From: Candidatus Poribacteria bacterium
Lineage (GTDB): Bacteria > Poribacteria > WGA-4E > WGA-3G
Assembly (NCBI GenBank): GCA_022825825.1
Contig: JAJDWA010000038.1
Location: 38,684 to 102,683 of the forward strand
Direction: 5' to 3'
Length of the DNA stretch: 64,000 nucleotides
A model generated the notes under the pieces. That model worked only from the letters and a program-made list of their open reading frames with translations. It was not told the origin of the DNA and made no database searches. The translations under genes were made by a program, and so were the position numbers. Numbering within the stretch: position 1 is the stretch's first letter; each line of letters starts with the position of its first letter. Below are positions 34,290 through 42,158 of the stretch, piece after piece.

Positions 34290-35414
34290 CTAATTAAACT
34301 CACTTGCTTGGACAAGTGGAAGTATATCTTGTTCAAGCGTCAACTGAACCTTGCTAACAGCATCAATTGCTGCTTGAACGGCGGAACGGTTAGCAGTAAT
34401 TGAATCACGGAAAGGATCCGGAATCGCGCCGATGGCGTCAATTGCTTTCTGTACCTCTGTCTCGAACCGAGTATCTAAGTCAATATCTTTACTCTTGACA
34501 AATTTATTTAATCCTTGCCCATCACTTACGAATTTCCCTATGTAGACGTTCTGGATGCCTCTGATATTATCCTGGAAATCGGAGATAGAATTGAAACTAA
34601 ATTGTGATTCAACAAGGGTTGTATCCGATTCGTTGTATGGGTCAGATATTTTACCGTTAGCCACTTCATCGGCGATGGTGATCATACCGTTGACCATTTC
34701 TTGTACTCCGGCACTCTGTGACGGGTAGACAGCATTGCCTTCCTCACCAGCTGACGCAACAGTATTACTGAAATTTTCACCTTCTGGTGCCCATGCCAAT
34801 CGCAGTTGAGAAGTGCTCGCTTTGAGATTCTCAGTGGATGCAATCAGATACTGTAGTTCACGTTCAGTTATATCGTCTGCCTGGCGCTGATCCCCTTCAC
34901 GGAAAAGCAGAAACTCAATTGTGTGAAAACCTTTCTGTGAATCTTCTAATTCAACGGTGACAAAATCTACCGTTAAATTATTGTTACTATCCAAAACCTC
35001 TTTTAGACTGATACGGTCAACCGGCCAAGTATCTAAAGCGGGGTCGAGTCCCTGTGTATCAACTGGCCCAAACAGGAATGCCTCGCTCTGTTCCCACGGT
35101 GTTCGCGTTGCTTTCCACGCCTGTTGTGCTTTTTCAAGATTTGCTTGCGTGGTATCTGCCGCTAATGCCTTGACAGCTGCCAAGAGTTCGCCAGCTTTAT
35201 TGTCTAAATCAGTATAAGTTGCTAACACGACAGTATTAGCAAAATCGTTTAGCATAGTCCCAGCATCATAAGCTTCACCAGGATCGGGTTCATCATTATT
35301 ATCGTCTCCACATCCTACTATTAAAGCAGATGCCATTAACAAACAACACATTCCTATAACAAGTTTTGACTTGCAAGCTGCGTCAAAAATTGTCCATATA
35401 CTATACAGTTTCAT
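34290..35414 (-). CDS. Imelysin-family lipoprotein (iron-regulated)
   Basis: A 374-aa exported lipoprotein with lipobox ALIVGC (Cys35). The imelysin signature GxHxxE is present as KGFHTIEFLLF (His164, Glu167), and the four-helix-bundle halves around residues 50-200 and 210-370 fit the family. WKATRTPWEQSEAFLFGPVDT is another conserved segment. Imelysins (also called insulin-cleaving membrane protease homologues or EfeO-like) bind iron or heme in the periplasm; peptidase activity is doubtful in most. GGAGG lies 5 nt before the ATG. It is in line with a porin upstream and a di-heme protein downstream. Confidence 0.93.
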   Translation of the reverse strand: MKLYSIWTIFDAACKSKLVIGMCCLLMASALIVGCGDDNNDEPDPGEAYDAGTMLNDFANTVVLATYTDLDNKAGELLAAVKALAADTTQANLEKAQQAWKATRTPWEQSEAFLFGPVDTQGLDPALDTWPVDRISLKEVLDSNNNLTVDFVTVELEDSQKGFHTIEFLLFREGDQRQADDITERELQYLIASTENLKASTSQLRLAWAPEGENFSNTVASAGEEGNAVYPSQSAGVQEMVNGMITIADEVANGKISDPYNESDTTLVESQFSFNSISDFQDNIRGIQNVYIGKFVSDGQGLNKFVKSKDIDLDTRFETEVQKAIDAIGAIPDPFRDSITANRSAVQAAIDAVSKVQLTLEQDILPLVQASEFN

Positions 35415-35474
35415 TTAATCCTCCATCATATTTAAATATAAAATTAACGCAGTATTGTACCGCGTAAAAGTGTG

Positions 35475-36689
35475 TTAATATTGAAAACCTAAGCCAACTG
35501 CAAAGGTGTTTTCCTTGTTTTTATCTTTGGTAGCTAACCTTCGTAGGGAATAGTGGCTCTTAAAAACTAACTGTGAGTGTGCATGGTAGTTAATACCGAA
35601 AGTCCACGTGCTTCTTTCCCACCGAGGATTGTCAAATCTGCTCCCTTCAACACTTGCCATCGTATCATAATAATCGTAACGCGCAAACAGATCTAATACA
35701 TGTGAAGATGCTTTGGCTGTTTTGAAAAATGACAGTACATCGTATCCTGCTTCAACGGACCAACCGAGAGCAGAACTACCAATCGGGGTACGCTTCACAT
35801 TTAGATTATTGGAGAGGGTACGGTTGACTTTAGACAACCGATCAGCATTTTCGAGCATTCCCCATAAGAACAGCCCTCGAACTTTCACAGCGTTTACCTC
35901 ATAAAATCCGTGAAAACTCACAATGCCAACATGCGCGTCAAAATCCACATCCGGTTTGGGGCGGTTTGCTGCTGTGTCTCCATAGTAACCAGAAATACCG
36001 ACGGTTGCGTTGTCGTGAAACGCATAATCAAGCCTCCCGACAAACGCGGGTGCTTCAGCGTTGACCGTCTCAAACCGTAGTTGGTGCCCGCGAACTATCC
36101 AATGGCGCGAACTAAAGCCGGTTGAATCCAAACCATTTATAATTTGTGCCTGATATTTCAAAGCACCGAGTGTGCCAAAAATTTCAACGCCGGTTTCGTG
36201 CCATATAGTCGGAATGAGGTGTGTTTCTGCTTCGGGGCGGGTTGTTGTAAAATAGTGTTGTGGACGATGCCGCTTTGAAACGAGCCCGACTGGGACGATG
36301 ATATGCCCAACACGGAAGTTAAGCGTGGGTTGAATAGAAAAAACAGCAGCAAGTTTTTCTACAATTATTTCACCCCCCTTTTCTATTTCCATCTCGAATT
36401 CACCGAACTCTTCAAATTTGTCAAATTCCATCGTGCTACCGGTGCCACCGTGTTCAAATTCTATTTCTGCTTCAAGTCGGATAGTATCATTGATTCGGTA
36501 TTTCGGCGCGACAACAAAACGTTCCACGTCAATTGCTGCACGTCTATTCGGGTCAAGTTCCCAATCAAAGTTGGCATAGTTAATTATGCCGTATCCAGAA
36601 ACTGAAAATGGGTTGGTCTCAGCGACAGCACCAATACTCAGTAAAATAAACATTCCCAAAACTGTAGGGAAAATCAATTGTTTTTTCAT
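35475..36689 (-). CDS. Porin-like outer-membrane protein of the iron cluster
   Basis: A 404-aa protein with a signal peptide (MKKQLIFPTVLGMFILLSIGAVAE) and a barrel of repeated amphipathic strands (VSGYGIINYANFDWEL, FRVGHIIVPVGLVS, LDLFARYDYYDT), ending in an aromatic residue (VGLGFQY). It resembles phosphate-selective or carbohydrate porins (OprP/OprO-like, PRK-type 'porin'). A Glu/Asp-rich stretch (FDKFEEFGEFEMEIEKGGEI) may be an extracellular loop. The start at 36689 was chosen because it opens the signal peptide. The operon from here down to 32336 probably responds to iron, as perfect and imperfect Fur-like palindromes lie directly upstream. Confidence 0.88.
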   Translation of the reverse strand: MKKQLIFPTVLGMFILLSIGAVAETNPFSVSGYGIINYANFDWELDPNRRAAIDVERFVVAPKYRINDTIRLEAEIEFEHGGTGSTMEFDKFEEFGEFEMEIEKGGEIIVEKLAAVFSIQPTLNFRVGHIIVPVGLVSKRHRPQHYFTTTRPEAETHLIPTIWHETGVEIFGTLGALKYQAQIINGLDSTGFSSRHWIVRGHQLRFETVNAEAPAFVGRLDYAFHDNATVGISGYYGDTAANRPKPDVDFDAHVGIVSFHGFYEVNAVKVRGLFLWGMLENADRLSKVNRTLSNNLNVKRTPIGSSALGWSVEAGYDVLSFFKTAKASSHVLDLFARYDYYDTMASVEGSRFDNPRWERSTWTFGINYHAHSQLVFKSHYSLRRLATKDKNKENTFAVGLGFQY

Positions 36690-36705
36690 AAATATAACTC
36701 TGTCT

Positions 36706-36734
36706 AATATGATATTGAGACTCAATATCATATT
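36706..36734. promoter_or_regulatory. Perfect 29-bp palindrome (Fur-like operator) upstream of the porin gene
   Basis: The arms AATATGATATTGAG and its exact complement flank a central A. The inner 21 bp (36710-36730) has the half-site TGATATTGAG. It lies 17-45 nt before the ATG, where a repressor would block transcription or initiation. Confidence 0.75.
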
Positions 36735-36786
36735 ATGCGGTTGGTTAAATCAGATTTATAATTAGGCTTGAGAATTAGTTATAAAT

Positions 36787-36807
36787 TGATAACGAATCTC
36801 ATTATCC
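36787..36807. promoter_or_regulatory. Second Fur-like 21-bp box
   Basis: Half-sites TGATAACGAA and CTCATTATCC around one base, about 100 bp upstream of the porin start; a weaker match. Confidence 0.6.
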
Positions 36808-36974
36808 TAAATTATGCTAATGTCAATAAGTCAAGATAGATTATTTACCATCACATGATTTTCGTTAATTATACTCACTATTTTCTGGAATGTCAAGAAA
36901 ATCTGCAAAAAATATCAAATTTCTTAAAACTATTCCATTGTAAAGTTTATCTTGATTTCACAAATGTTTATATA

Positions 36975-37017
36975 TGATAATGAGACTTAATATCATTGAA
37001 AATGAATCTCATTATCA
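36975..37017. promoter_or_regulatory. Two adjacent Fur-like boxes in a larger inverted repeat
   Basis: Two 21-bp sites sit 22 bp apart, centre to centre: 36975-36995 (TGATAATGAG / CTTAATATCA) and 36997-37017 (TGAAAATGAA / CTCATTATCA). The outer arms TATATGATAATGAGA and TCTCATTATCATATA form one inverted repeat (36971-37021). Two centres about two helix turns apart suggest cooperative dimers. No gene starts here; the nearest is the porin 290 bp away. The rest of 36740-37217 is AT-rich and empty. Confidence 0.65.
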
Positions 37018-37089
37018 TATATAAACATGTTAGCAAAAACAATATTTCACTACGGTATTTCTGCAAAATAGCGGTCCACACCCCTGTTA

Positions 37090-37157
37090 GGCGCGTTTTC
37101 TAAACGCGCCGTTAGGCCCTCTTCAGCACAGAGACAGGCGCGTTTAGAAAACGCGCC
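37090..37157. repeat. Intergenic palindromic repeat (GCGTTTTCTAAACGC type)
   Basis: Two arms of 21 bp at 37090-37110 and 37137-37157 are reverse complements of each other and each nearly palindromic (GGCGCG...CGCGCC). Same design as the elements at 6498 and 46867. Confidence 0.8.
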
Positions 37158-37217
37158 TACCAGGTTACCAACTCACGTTAAAGTTTAGGCATTTTTAGTG
37201 CCAATACAGTAGGACAA

Positions 37218-37331
37218 TTAGCGATTCTGCAACAGTTCTTTCAACGCTGCTTTCTTCTTCTTTTTACGGCGTAACTGCCGTTGACGAATCTGTGTGCGTC
37301 GTCTGGTCCGTCCGCTTTTACTCCGTGCCAT
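37218..37331 (-). CDS. 37-aa highly basic small protein
   Basis: The ATG at 37331 lies inside the end of the upstream gene, 14 bp before its stop, in another frame. A perfect ribosome site AAGGAGGT sits 8 nt before it. The product begins MARSKSGRTRRRTQIRQRQL and continues RRKKKKKAALKELLQNR. About half of the residues are Arg or Lys, like a nucleic-acid-binding or ribosome-associated peptide. The overlap suggests translational coupling with the 37318 gene, whose own N-terminus is also very basic. No family is recognised; size alone means it could be missed by gene finders. Confidence 0.72.
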   Translation of the reverse strand: MARSKSGRTRRRTQIRQRQLRRKKKKKAALKELLQNR

Positions 37332-38367
37332 CCGTGTTACCTCCTTCTTCGTAAGTTTTAGCGAGATACATTAAAGCCGATTGGCAATGCACTTCAAGTG
37401 CTTCCATGGCTACTGTTAATTCTGCATCAGAATGTGCATGTAGTTGTACACGACTTTCGGTTACGGTGATATAAAGTTCCTGTTCCGCATCAAAATAATC
37501 AAGTTGTGTCGCTGTCTCTTTTTCAAGAGTAGGCCCCTGCCATCTTTTTAAAACTTCTTTGATTGCTAAACCTTCAAAATTTTTGTAAAGTACTTTCGCA
37601 GGCAGTGAATCCGGAGAAGGTATAGGGTGTGATGCTTCTGGTTCTGGTACAGTCGGAACAGGCAATATGTCTGAGGTATCAATCAGTTGTGATTCACCGT
37701 TCGCAAAAGTAGACTCTTTTGCAATAGCATCTGAGAACATATTTGGCAGTGTTTCCTTTTGTTGATCTGTAGCATTTTCAGTTTCCAGAACGTCAGACAA
37801 AACGCTACTGACAGCAGGATGTTCCGCGTTGGCAGCCGGTGGTTGCTCAACAAGTAGGCACAACGTTTGCATACAGATACCTTGAATTAACGGATGTTCC
37901 CCGAAAATATCTGGCGGTGCTACTTCAAATAGTAATTGTGTAACAAATGCAACTTCCGCGAGATCACGATCTCCTGTTCGTCTCAGACGATTTTCGCATG
38001 CAGTTAATGCAGCTAATAGAGTTCGCTTAAATCTTGGTGTAATCAGACGTGGCAGAACATCTTCGCGGAATCTGTCACAAATTACATCAGAATCTTGTGG
38101 TGAATATTGTATTTCATTATCTCTGAGAAATTGTACTACCTCATCAAACATCAAGTCGGGATCGAAGTGTAACCCTTCAAGTTCTGTTTCTTCAAGCAGA
38201 TCGCGACTTCTCACAAGGCATGTGTGAAAACGTTCCTCGTCCATCTTGCCGTACGGATGCCTTCGTTGCTTCTCAACTGCTAATTGTTTATGTCTGCTTT
38301 TTCGGTCACGATTTCGTTTTTCCCGTTTTCGGGCAACGTTCGCTGTCCTATTTTTTTTCTTTGCCAT
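37318..38367 (-). CDS. Hypothetical protein with basic N-terminus, 349 aa
   Basis: The first 40 residues are strongly basic (MAKKKNRTANVARKREKRNR, then HKQLAVEKQRR), suggesting contact with nucleic acid. Residues 45-170 are predicted helical (RFREDVLPRLITPRFKRTLL, ALTACENRLRRTGDRDLAEV). Residues 170-260 are low complexity with many Pro, Ser and Glu, likely a disordered linker. The last 90 residues form a separate alpha/beta part (LDYFDAEQELYITVTESRVQ). No ribosome site is obvious before the ATG. It overlaps the 37-aa basic gene by 14 bp and is probably its operon partner. Function unknown. Confidence 0.7.
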   Translation of the reverse strand: MAKKKNRTANVARKREKRNRDRKSRHKQLAVEKQRRHPYGKMDEERFHTCLVRSRDLLEETELEGLHFDPDLMFDEVVQFLRDNEIQYSPQDSDVICDRFREDVLPRLITPRFKRTLLAALTACENRLRRTGDRDLAEVAFVTQLLFEVAPPDIFGEHPLIQGICMQTLCLLVEQPPAANAEHPAVSSVLSDVLETENATDQQKETLPNMFSDAIAKESTFANGESQLIDTSDILPVPTVPEPEASHPIPSPDSLPAKVLYKNFEGLAIKEVLKRWQGPTLEKETATQLDYFDAEQELYITVTESRVQLHAHSDAELTVAMEALEVHCQSALMYLAKTYEEGGNTDGTE

Positions 38368-38526
38368 GGTAATATTACTACATTTGATTGAATAATTACA
38401 TTATATCTCGCGTAAAATGTAATCTGATCTGAATTTTGTGACTATTAAGTATATACGAACACTGTCTTGCTGTCAACATTAATTTGCTGAGTTCAGCAGG
38501 GGGGTGTAAAGTTTTTGGCATGTGTC

Positions 38527-38736
38527 CTGTCAGAATCGCGGATTATCGCGGAGAACGCAGAGAACGCGGAAAGAAGAGATATTTGGACACAACGGCACAT
38601 TTTGTGAGTATGATTTAGGTTGTGCAAGAGCATTTTCCGGGGAATGCCTAAAGACGAATGCGCTTATGGCATTCGCCATGATTCATACCGTTGATTTGGC
38701 GTTTTCCGTGTTCTCCGCGCCTTCCGCGATTCTGAC
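38527..38736. repeat. MITE-like repeat, copy A
   Basis: The element is 210 bp with terminal inverted repeats starting GTCAGAATCGCGGA and ending TCCGCGATTCTGAC. The interior has GCGGAGAACGCAGAG, a CACATTTTGTGAGTATGATTT block, and a core GGGGAATGCCTAAAGACG plus CATTCGCCATGATTCATAC. No open frame of useful length is seen, so it looks non-autonomous. Confidence 0.75.
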
Positions 38737-38947
38737 GAAAAAGGAGGACACAAACTTTACACGCCTATAGTGGCAAAAAAACTTGACTCATTAAATCAAA
38801 AGTACGGTATAATAAAAAACATGATAAATTGGTAAACTCTGATGAATAGAACAGATGCAAAGCGGATGGACTAATTTTAACACCAAAACCGATACGTGTT
38901 ATCCCTGTCGATATTACGGTTGCAATCGTTTTTTTCATCATCTTGTT

Positions 38948-39176
38948 GTCTGAATCACGGAAGACGCAGAGGACGCAGAGGACACGGAAAAAAGAGGTAT
39001 TTGGTGACGACAACATTTTGTGAGTATGATTTGGGTTGTGCAAGAGGATTTTCCGGGGAATGCCTAAAGACGAATGCGCGTGGTAGAATACGCGTGTGGT
39101 ATTCTACATGATTCGCCATGATTCATACCGTTGATTTGGTGTTTTCCGTGTTCTCCGTGCTTTCCGCGATTCAGAC
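38948..39176. repeat. MITE-like repeat, copy B
   Basis: It is 229 bp with the same terminal repeats (GTCTGAATC...GATTCAGAC) and the same core as copy A. A small inverted insert, GTAGAATACGCGTGTGGTATTCTAC, sits in its middle. Between copies A and B (38740-38947) only AT-rich sequence is present. Confidence 0.75.
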
Positions 39177-39282
39177 AGGGATCAGGTGGACAATTTCCGC
39201 CATAAGATAAAATATCCTTAATTGGTTCAGACAAATAGAAAATTTTCAGATCAAATCTAACGAAACCTAAAGGAGGTTTACT

Positions 39283-39873
39283 ATGTTTTTAACGAAATAT
39301 TATCGGTCAATCAGGTTTTTAACCAAGCACAATCTATACTGTGTCGCGTTGGTGCTGGGCATTACCTTTGTCTGTGGTGGCATCACTGGCTGCGGGAACG
39401 GAGACGGTCCTGTCACCCCTACCGAGACGGAAACGGGGCAGGTTACAGAAACGGTACAGGTCGTCACGCGCTACGACGGTGACGACATCTACTTCGAACT
39501 GGACGGTACTTTCTATGAGGGACGTGTCGTTGAAGGTGTCTCCGCCGATGAAGTGCTGGTGAACGTATCTGACGGCAGCGATATGATTATCAATGTCAAC
39601 GACATCGGTGGCACGGTGATCGCCGACCATCCCGATCTCGGAGTCAAGGTTAAGTTGCTTGGCGAGCAAGGGGATGAGGCGAATCTTACAGGTAGAATCG
39701 TGAGAGGCTATGACGATGGTGTGCGCAAGATCGAGATTTATAAAGTTCAATTCAGGGATGGGACAGCCGAAAACTTAGATGTTTCCCGTATCCGTTTCGT
39801 GCATGAAGACGCTGACTTTGAAAACGGCGGTTACCTCACGCTCGAAGAGTTTGGAGATCGGTTCCTGAATTAG
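39283..39873 (+). CDS. Predicted lipoprotein of unknown function
   Basis: A 196-aa exported lipoprotein: the basic, hydrophobic N-terminus ends in the lipobox GGITGC (Cys37), followed by a short Thr/Glu-rich linker (PTETETGQVTETVQ). The mature part is all-beta, with many Asp and Gly (YDGDDIYFELDGTFYEGRV, VLVNVSDGSDMIINVNDIGG), suggesting one or two small barrels. No family is recognised. AAAGGAGG precedes the ATG with good spacing. Its GC content and codon use (CGC, GAC, GTC) are visibly richer than those of neighbours, and repeat copies flank it on both sides, so recent transfer or mobilisation is possible. Confidence 0.75.
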   Translation: MFLTKYYRSIRFLTKHNLYCVALVLGITFVCGGITGCGNGDGPVTPTETETGQVTETVQVVTRYDGDDIYFELDGTFYEGRVVEGVSADEVLVNVSDGSDMIINVNDIGGTVIADHPDLGVKVKLLGEQGDEANLTGRIVRGYDDGVRKIEIYKVQFRDGTAENLDVSRIRFVHEDADFENGGYLTLEEFGDRFLN

Positions 39874-39961
39874 CTACCCACCCACCACAGCCGCAGCCTG
39901 CGGCTGTACCCTCAGCTGTTGAGGAGCAGTTACCTCGCCTTTCCATCTGCCGCTGGTGGGG

Positions 39962-40140
39962 CGGGGAATGCCTAAAGACGAATGCGCGTATGGCATTCGC
40001 CATGATTCATACCGTTGATTACTTCCTAACCCGCCTCGCCAGCAGCGGGTACATCCATTTTCACAAAATGTGCCGTTGTGACCAAATATCTCTTCTTTCC
40101 GCGTTCTCTGCGTCCTCCGCGATAATCCGCGATTCAGACA
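39962..40140. repeat. MITE-like repeat, copy C (rearranged)
   Basis: Its left part matches the core of copies A/B in plus orientation (GGGGAATGCCTAAAGACG to TACCGTTGATT). Its right part matches their outer part in minus orientation (TTCACAAAATGTGCCG to GATTCAGAC). So two half elements have been joined in opposite directions. Confidence 0.7.
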
Positions 40141-40185
40141 GGACACATGCCGAAAACTTTACACACCCCCTACTAACCACAATCA

Positions 40186-40214
40186 TTGCCGAATCTCCAA
40201 CTTTGTGTTATAAT
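40186..40214 (+). promoter_or_regulatory. sigma70-like promoter of the EF-Tu-like gene
   Basis: TTGCCG and TATAAT are separated by 17 bp, with the start codon at 40258 about 44 nt downstream. Confidence 0.75.
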
Positions 40215-40257
40215 AAGACCAAGGCTACATAAAGATTATAACCATTAGGAGAAAGGA

Positions 40258-41418
40258 ATGGCGGACAAAAAAGAAAACGGACATCGCGGGTTACCTATTT
40301 GCACACTCGGTGCTACTGGACACGGGAAAACGACACTGACAGCAGCGATCGCGAAGGTCATCGCAAAAATCGGGTCAATTCGTTCAAACGTTGGCACTCA
40401 CTTTGAACAGCAAGTACCGCTTCACCATTCTATCCGAGAAGGTGTGAGCATTACCTATCGTGCAATTGACTACGAAACCAGCGGAAAATTCTATTCACAG
40501 GTTGATTGTGAAACACATCTGGATATTGTCAAAATGTTAGTCACCCGGTCATTTGCGACCCAAGGCGCAATATGGGTGGTGGATGCTGTTGATGGTGTTA
40601 CACACGAATCTGCAGAACATATTGCCATTGCAAACAGATTAAACATCCCTACGGTCATCTCCTTTCTCAATACACGAAACGCTGCGATTGATGATGAACT
40701 CATAGACATCTGCAAACAGGAAATGCGTGAATTACTCACCGAAAATGGATGGAATGAAGAGGATAATCCTATAATCGTTGGCGATGCCGATAGAGCGCTA
40801 AAATACAAAGGCGATCGGATCGGTGCTGATCATTGGAAACCGATTGTCGACCTAATATTTGCGATGAATCGGTGTATGCCAACACCTATCAATGCTGATA
40901 ACTTGCCCCCAATTATGCCGATCTATGAAATTGTAGAAGAATTGAAAGAACGTGTAACGGTGCGGGGTGAAATTGTGCAAGGACATCTCGCTGTTGGACA
41001 AGCGGTGGATATTGTCGGTAAAGGTGATCGGATAAAGACAAAATGTCTTAGTATAAAAGAGAATGAAGTGATTGTTGAGTCCGAACCGGATTGGTTATCT
41101 GTTGGGCAGGTGTTGTGTCTTCCTAAGACGATAAAGGCGCATTCTGAATTTACAGCTCTCGTTTATCTGCTTACACAGGAAGAGAGCGGCACGCATATCC
41201 CGCTGATTGAAAATGATAAACCTGAAGTCCGTTTGTGGGGTATTGATGTGTCAGCGCGATTACAACTCCCATCAGATTTATCAATTGTTACCCCCGGCGC
41301 GAATGCACATGTTTCATTTGTTCTTGAATTACCGCTTGCGATGGAAGTCGGCACAACGTTTGAGGTGAAGAAAATGGGGTCTCGGATAGGCCTCGGTGTT
41401 GTGACTGCTGTCGTGTAA
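40258..41418 (+). CDS. EF-Tu-like GTPase paralogue with altered G motifs
   Basis: A 386-aa protein, three-domain like EF-Tu (about 394 aa), ending MGSRIGLGVVTAVV as EF-Tu does. The P-loop is present as GATGHGKT (18-25), where EF-Tu has GHVDHGKT. Switch I keeps REGVSI (T replaced by S). The G3 box DCPGH is DCETH (83-87), keeping His. The G4 box NKCD is NTRN (138-141), and G5 SAL is replaced by DAD. The family delivers aminoacyl-tRNA to the ribosome, but changes in G3, G4 and G5 predict altered nucleotide specificity or loss of GTP cycling. AGGAG lies 6 nt before ATG. It stands alone, not in a str operon, so it is not the main tuf gene. Confidence 0.85.
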   Translation: MADKKENGHRGLPICTLGATGHGKTTLTAAIAKVIAKIGSIRSNVGTHFEQQVPLHHSIREGVSITYRAIDYETSGKFYSQVDCETHLDIVKMLVTRSFATQGAIWVVDAVDGVTHESAEHIAIANRLNIPTVISFLNTRNAAIDDELIDICKQEMRELLTENGWNEEDNPIIVGDADRALKYKGDRIGADHWKPIVDLIFAMNRCMPTPINADNLPPIMPIYEIVEELKERVTVRGEIVQGHLAVGQAVDIVGKGDRIKTKCLSIKENEVIVESEPDWLSVGQVLCLPKTIKAHSEFTALVYLLTQEESGTHIPLIENDKPEVRLWGIDVSARLQLPSDLSIVTPGANAHVSFVLELPLAMEVGTTFEVKKMGSRIGLGVVTAVV

Positions 41419-41435
41419 TCCGCCTATAAATCTAT

Positions 41436-42143
41436 CTACCGCGCAGCGGCAATTGCATCGCATAATGCAAGGTCACCGGTATACAAAGCGCGCCCAATAA
41501 TCGCACCACTGGCACCAATTTTCTTCAATCTTTCAATATCAGAAAGCGACGTAACGCCTCCTGACGCGATGACATCTGCAGGCACGGCATTGATAATATC
41601 CGCAGTTGCTGCAACATTTGGTCCCTTGAGCATACCATCGCTTTTGATGTCGGTGTAAATAAGTGTTTGGACTTCAGCCATCTCTATTGCAAATTCAACC
41701 GCAGATTTTTGAGATACTTCTAACCACCCGTGTGTAGCGACCATCCCGTCCTTCGCGTCAATACCTACAGCGGTCCGTTCTCCATATTTTGCACAAGCCT
41801 GCTTCACCAAACGCGGTTGTTTGAGTGCAGCAGTACCTAAAATTGCGCGGTCTACGCCTAACGCTAAAACCGCTTCTAACTGCTCCATGTCTCTTATACC
41901 GCCCCCAAGTTGAACGGGGATGTCAAGTACATCAACAATCTCACGCACAATGTGTAGATTTGCCGATTCACCTTGAAACGCACCATCTAAATCAACAAGG
42001 TGTAAATATTCTGCTCCCTCTGCTTGCCACCGTTTTGCCATATCCACAGGCGAATCTGAGAAGACAGTCTCCTGTTCCGCGATCCCCTGTACCAGATTTA
42101 CACACTTGCCACCACGTAGGTCTATTGCTGGTAAAATTTGCAC
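41436..42143 (-). CDS. hisA: Phosphoribosylformimino-5-aminoimidazole carboxamide ribotide isomerase
   Basis: A 235-aa TIM-barrel enzyme of histidine biosynthesis that isomerises ProFAR to PRFAR. It begins QILPAIDLRGGKCVNLVQG with the first catalytic Asp. VQLGGGIRDMEQLEAVL, IYTDIKSDGMLKGPN (second Asp) and VIASGGVTSLSDIERL form the phosphate-binding and catalytic loops. The length and order agree with HisA rather than HisF (no HisF-type Lys-rich start). The start is GTG with AAAGGA 6 nt upstream. Other his genes are not adjacent; it follows the sugar ABC permease gene by only 15 bp, so it may be cotranscribed. Confidence 0.95.
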   Translation of the reverse strand: MQILPAIDLRGGKCVNLVQGIAEQETVFSDSPVDMAKRWQAEGAEYLHLVDLDGAFQGESANLHIVREIVDVLDIPVQLGGGIRDMEQLEAVLALGVDRAILGTAALKQPRLVKQACAKYGERTAVGIDAKDGMVATHGWLEVSQKSAVEFAIEMAEVQTLIYTDIKSDGMLKGPNVAATADIINAVPADVIASGGVTSLSDIERLKKIGASGAIIGRALYTGDLALCDAIAAAR

Positions 42144-42158
42144 TGTTGTTCCTTTCCG

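Noticed and set aside
38522..39111. Short frames with repeated peptide (RRTQRTRKEEIFG and similar)
   Set aside because: They are translations of the MITE-like repeat copies and occur on both strands.
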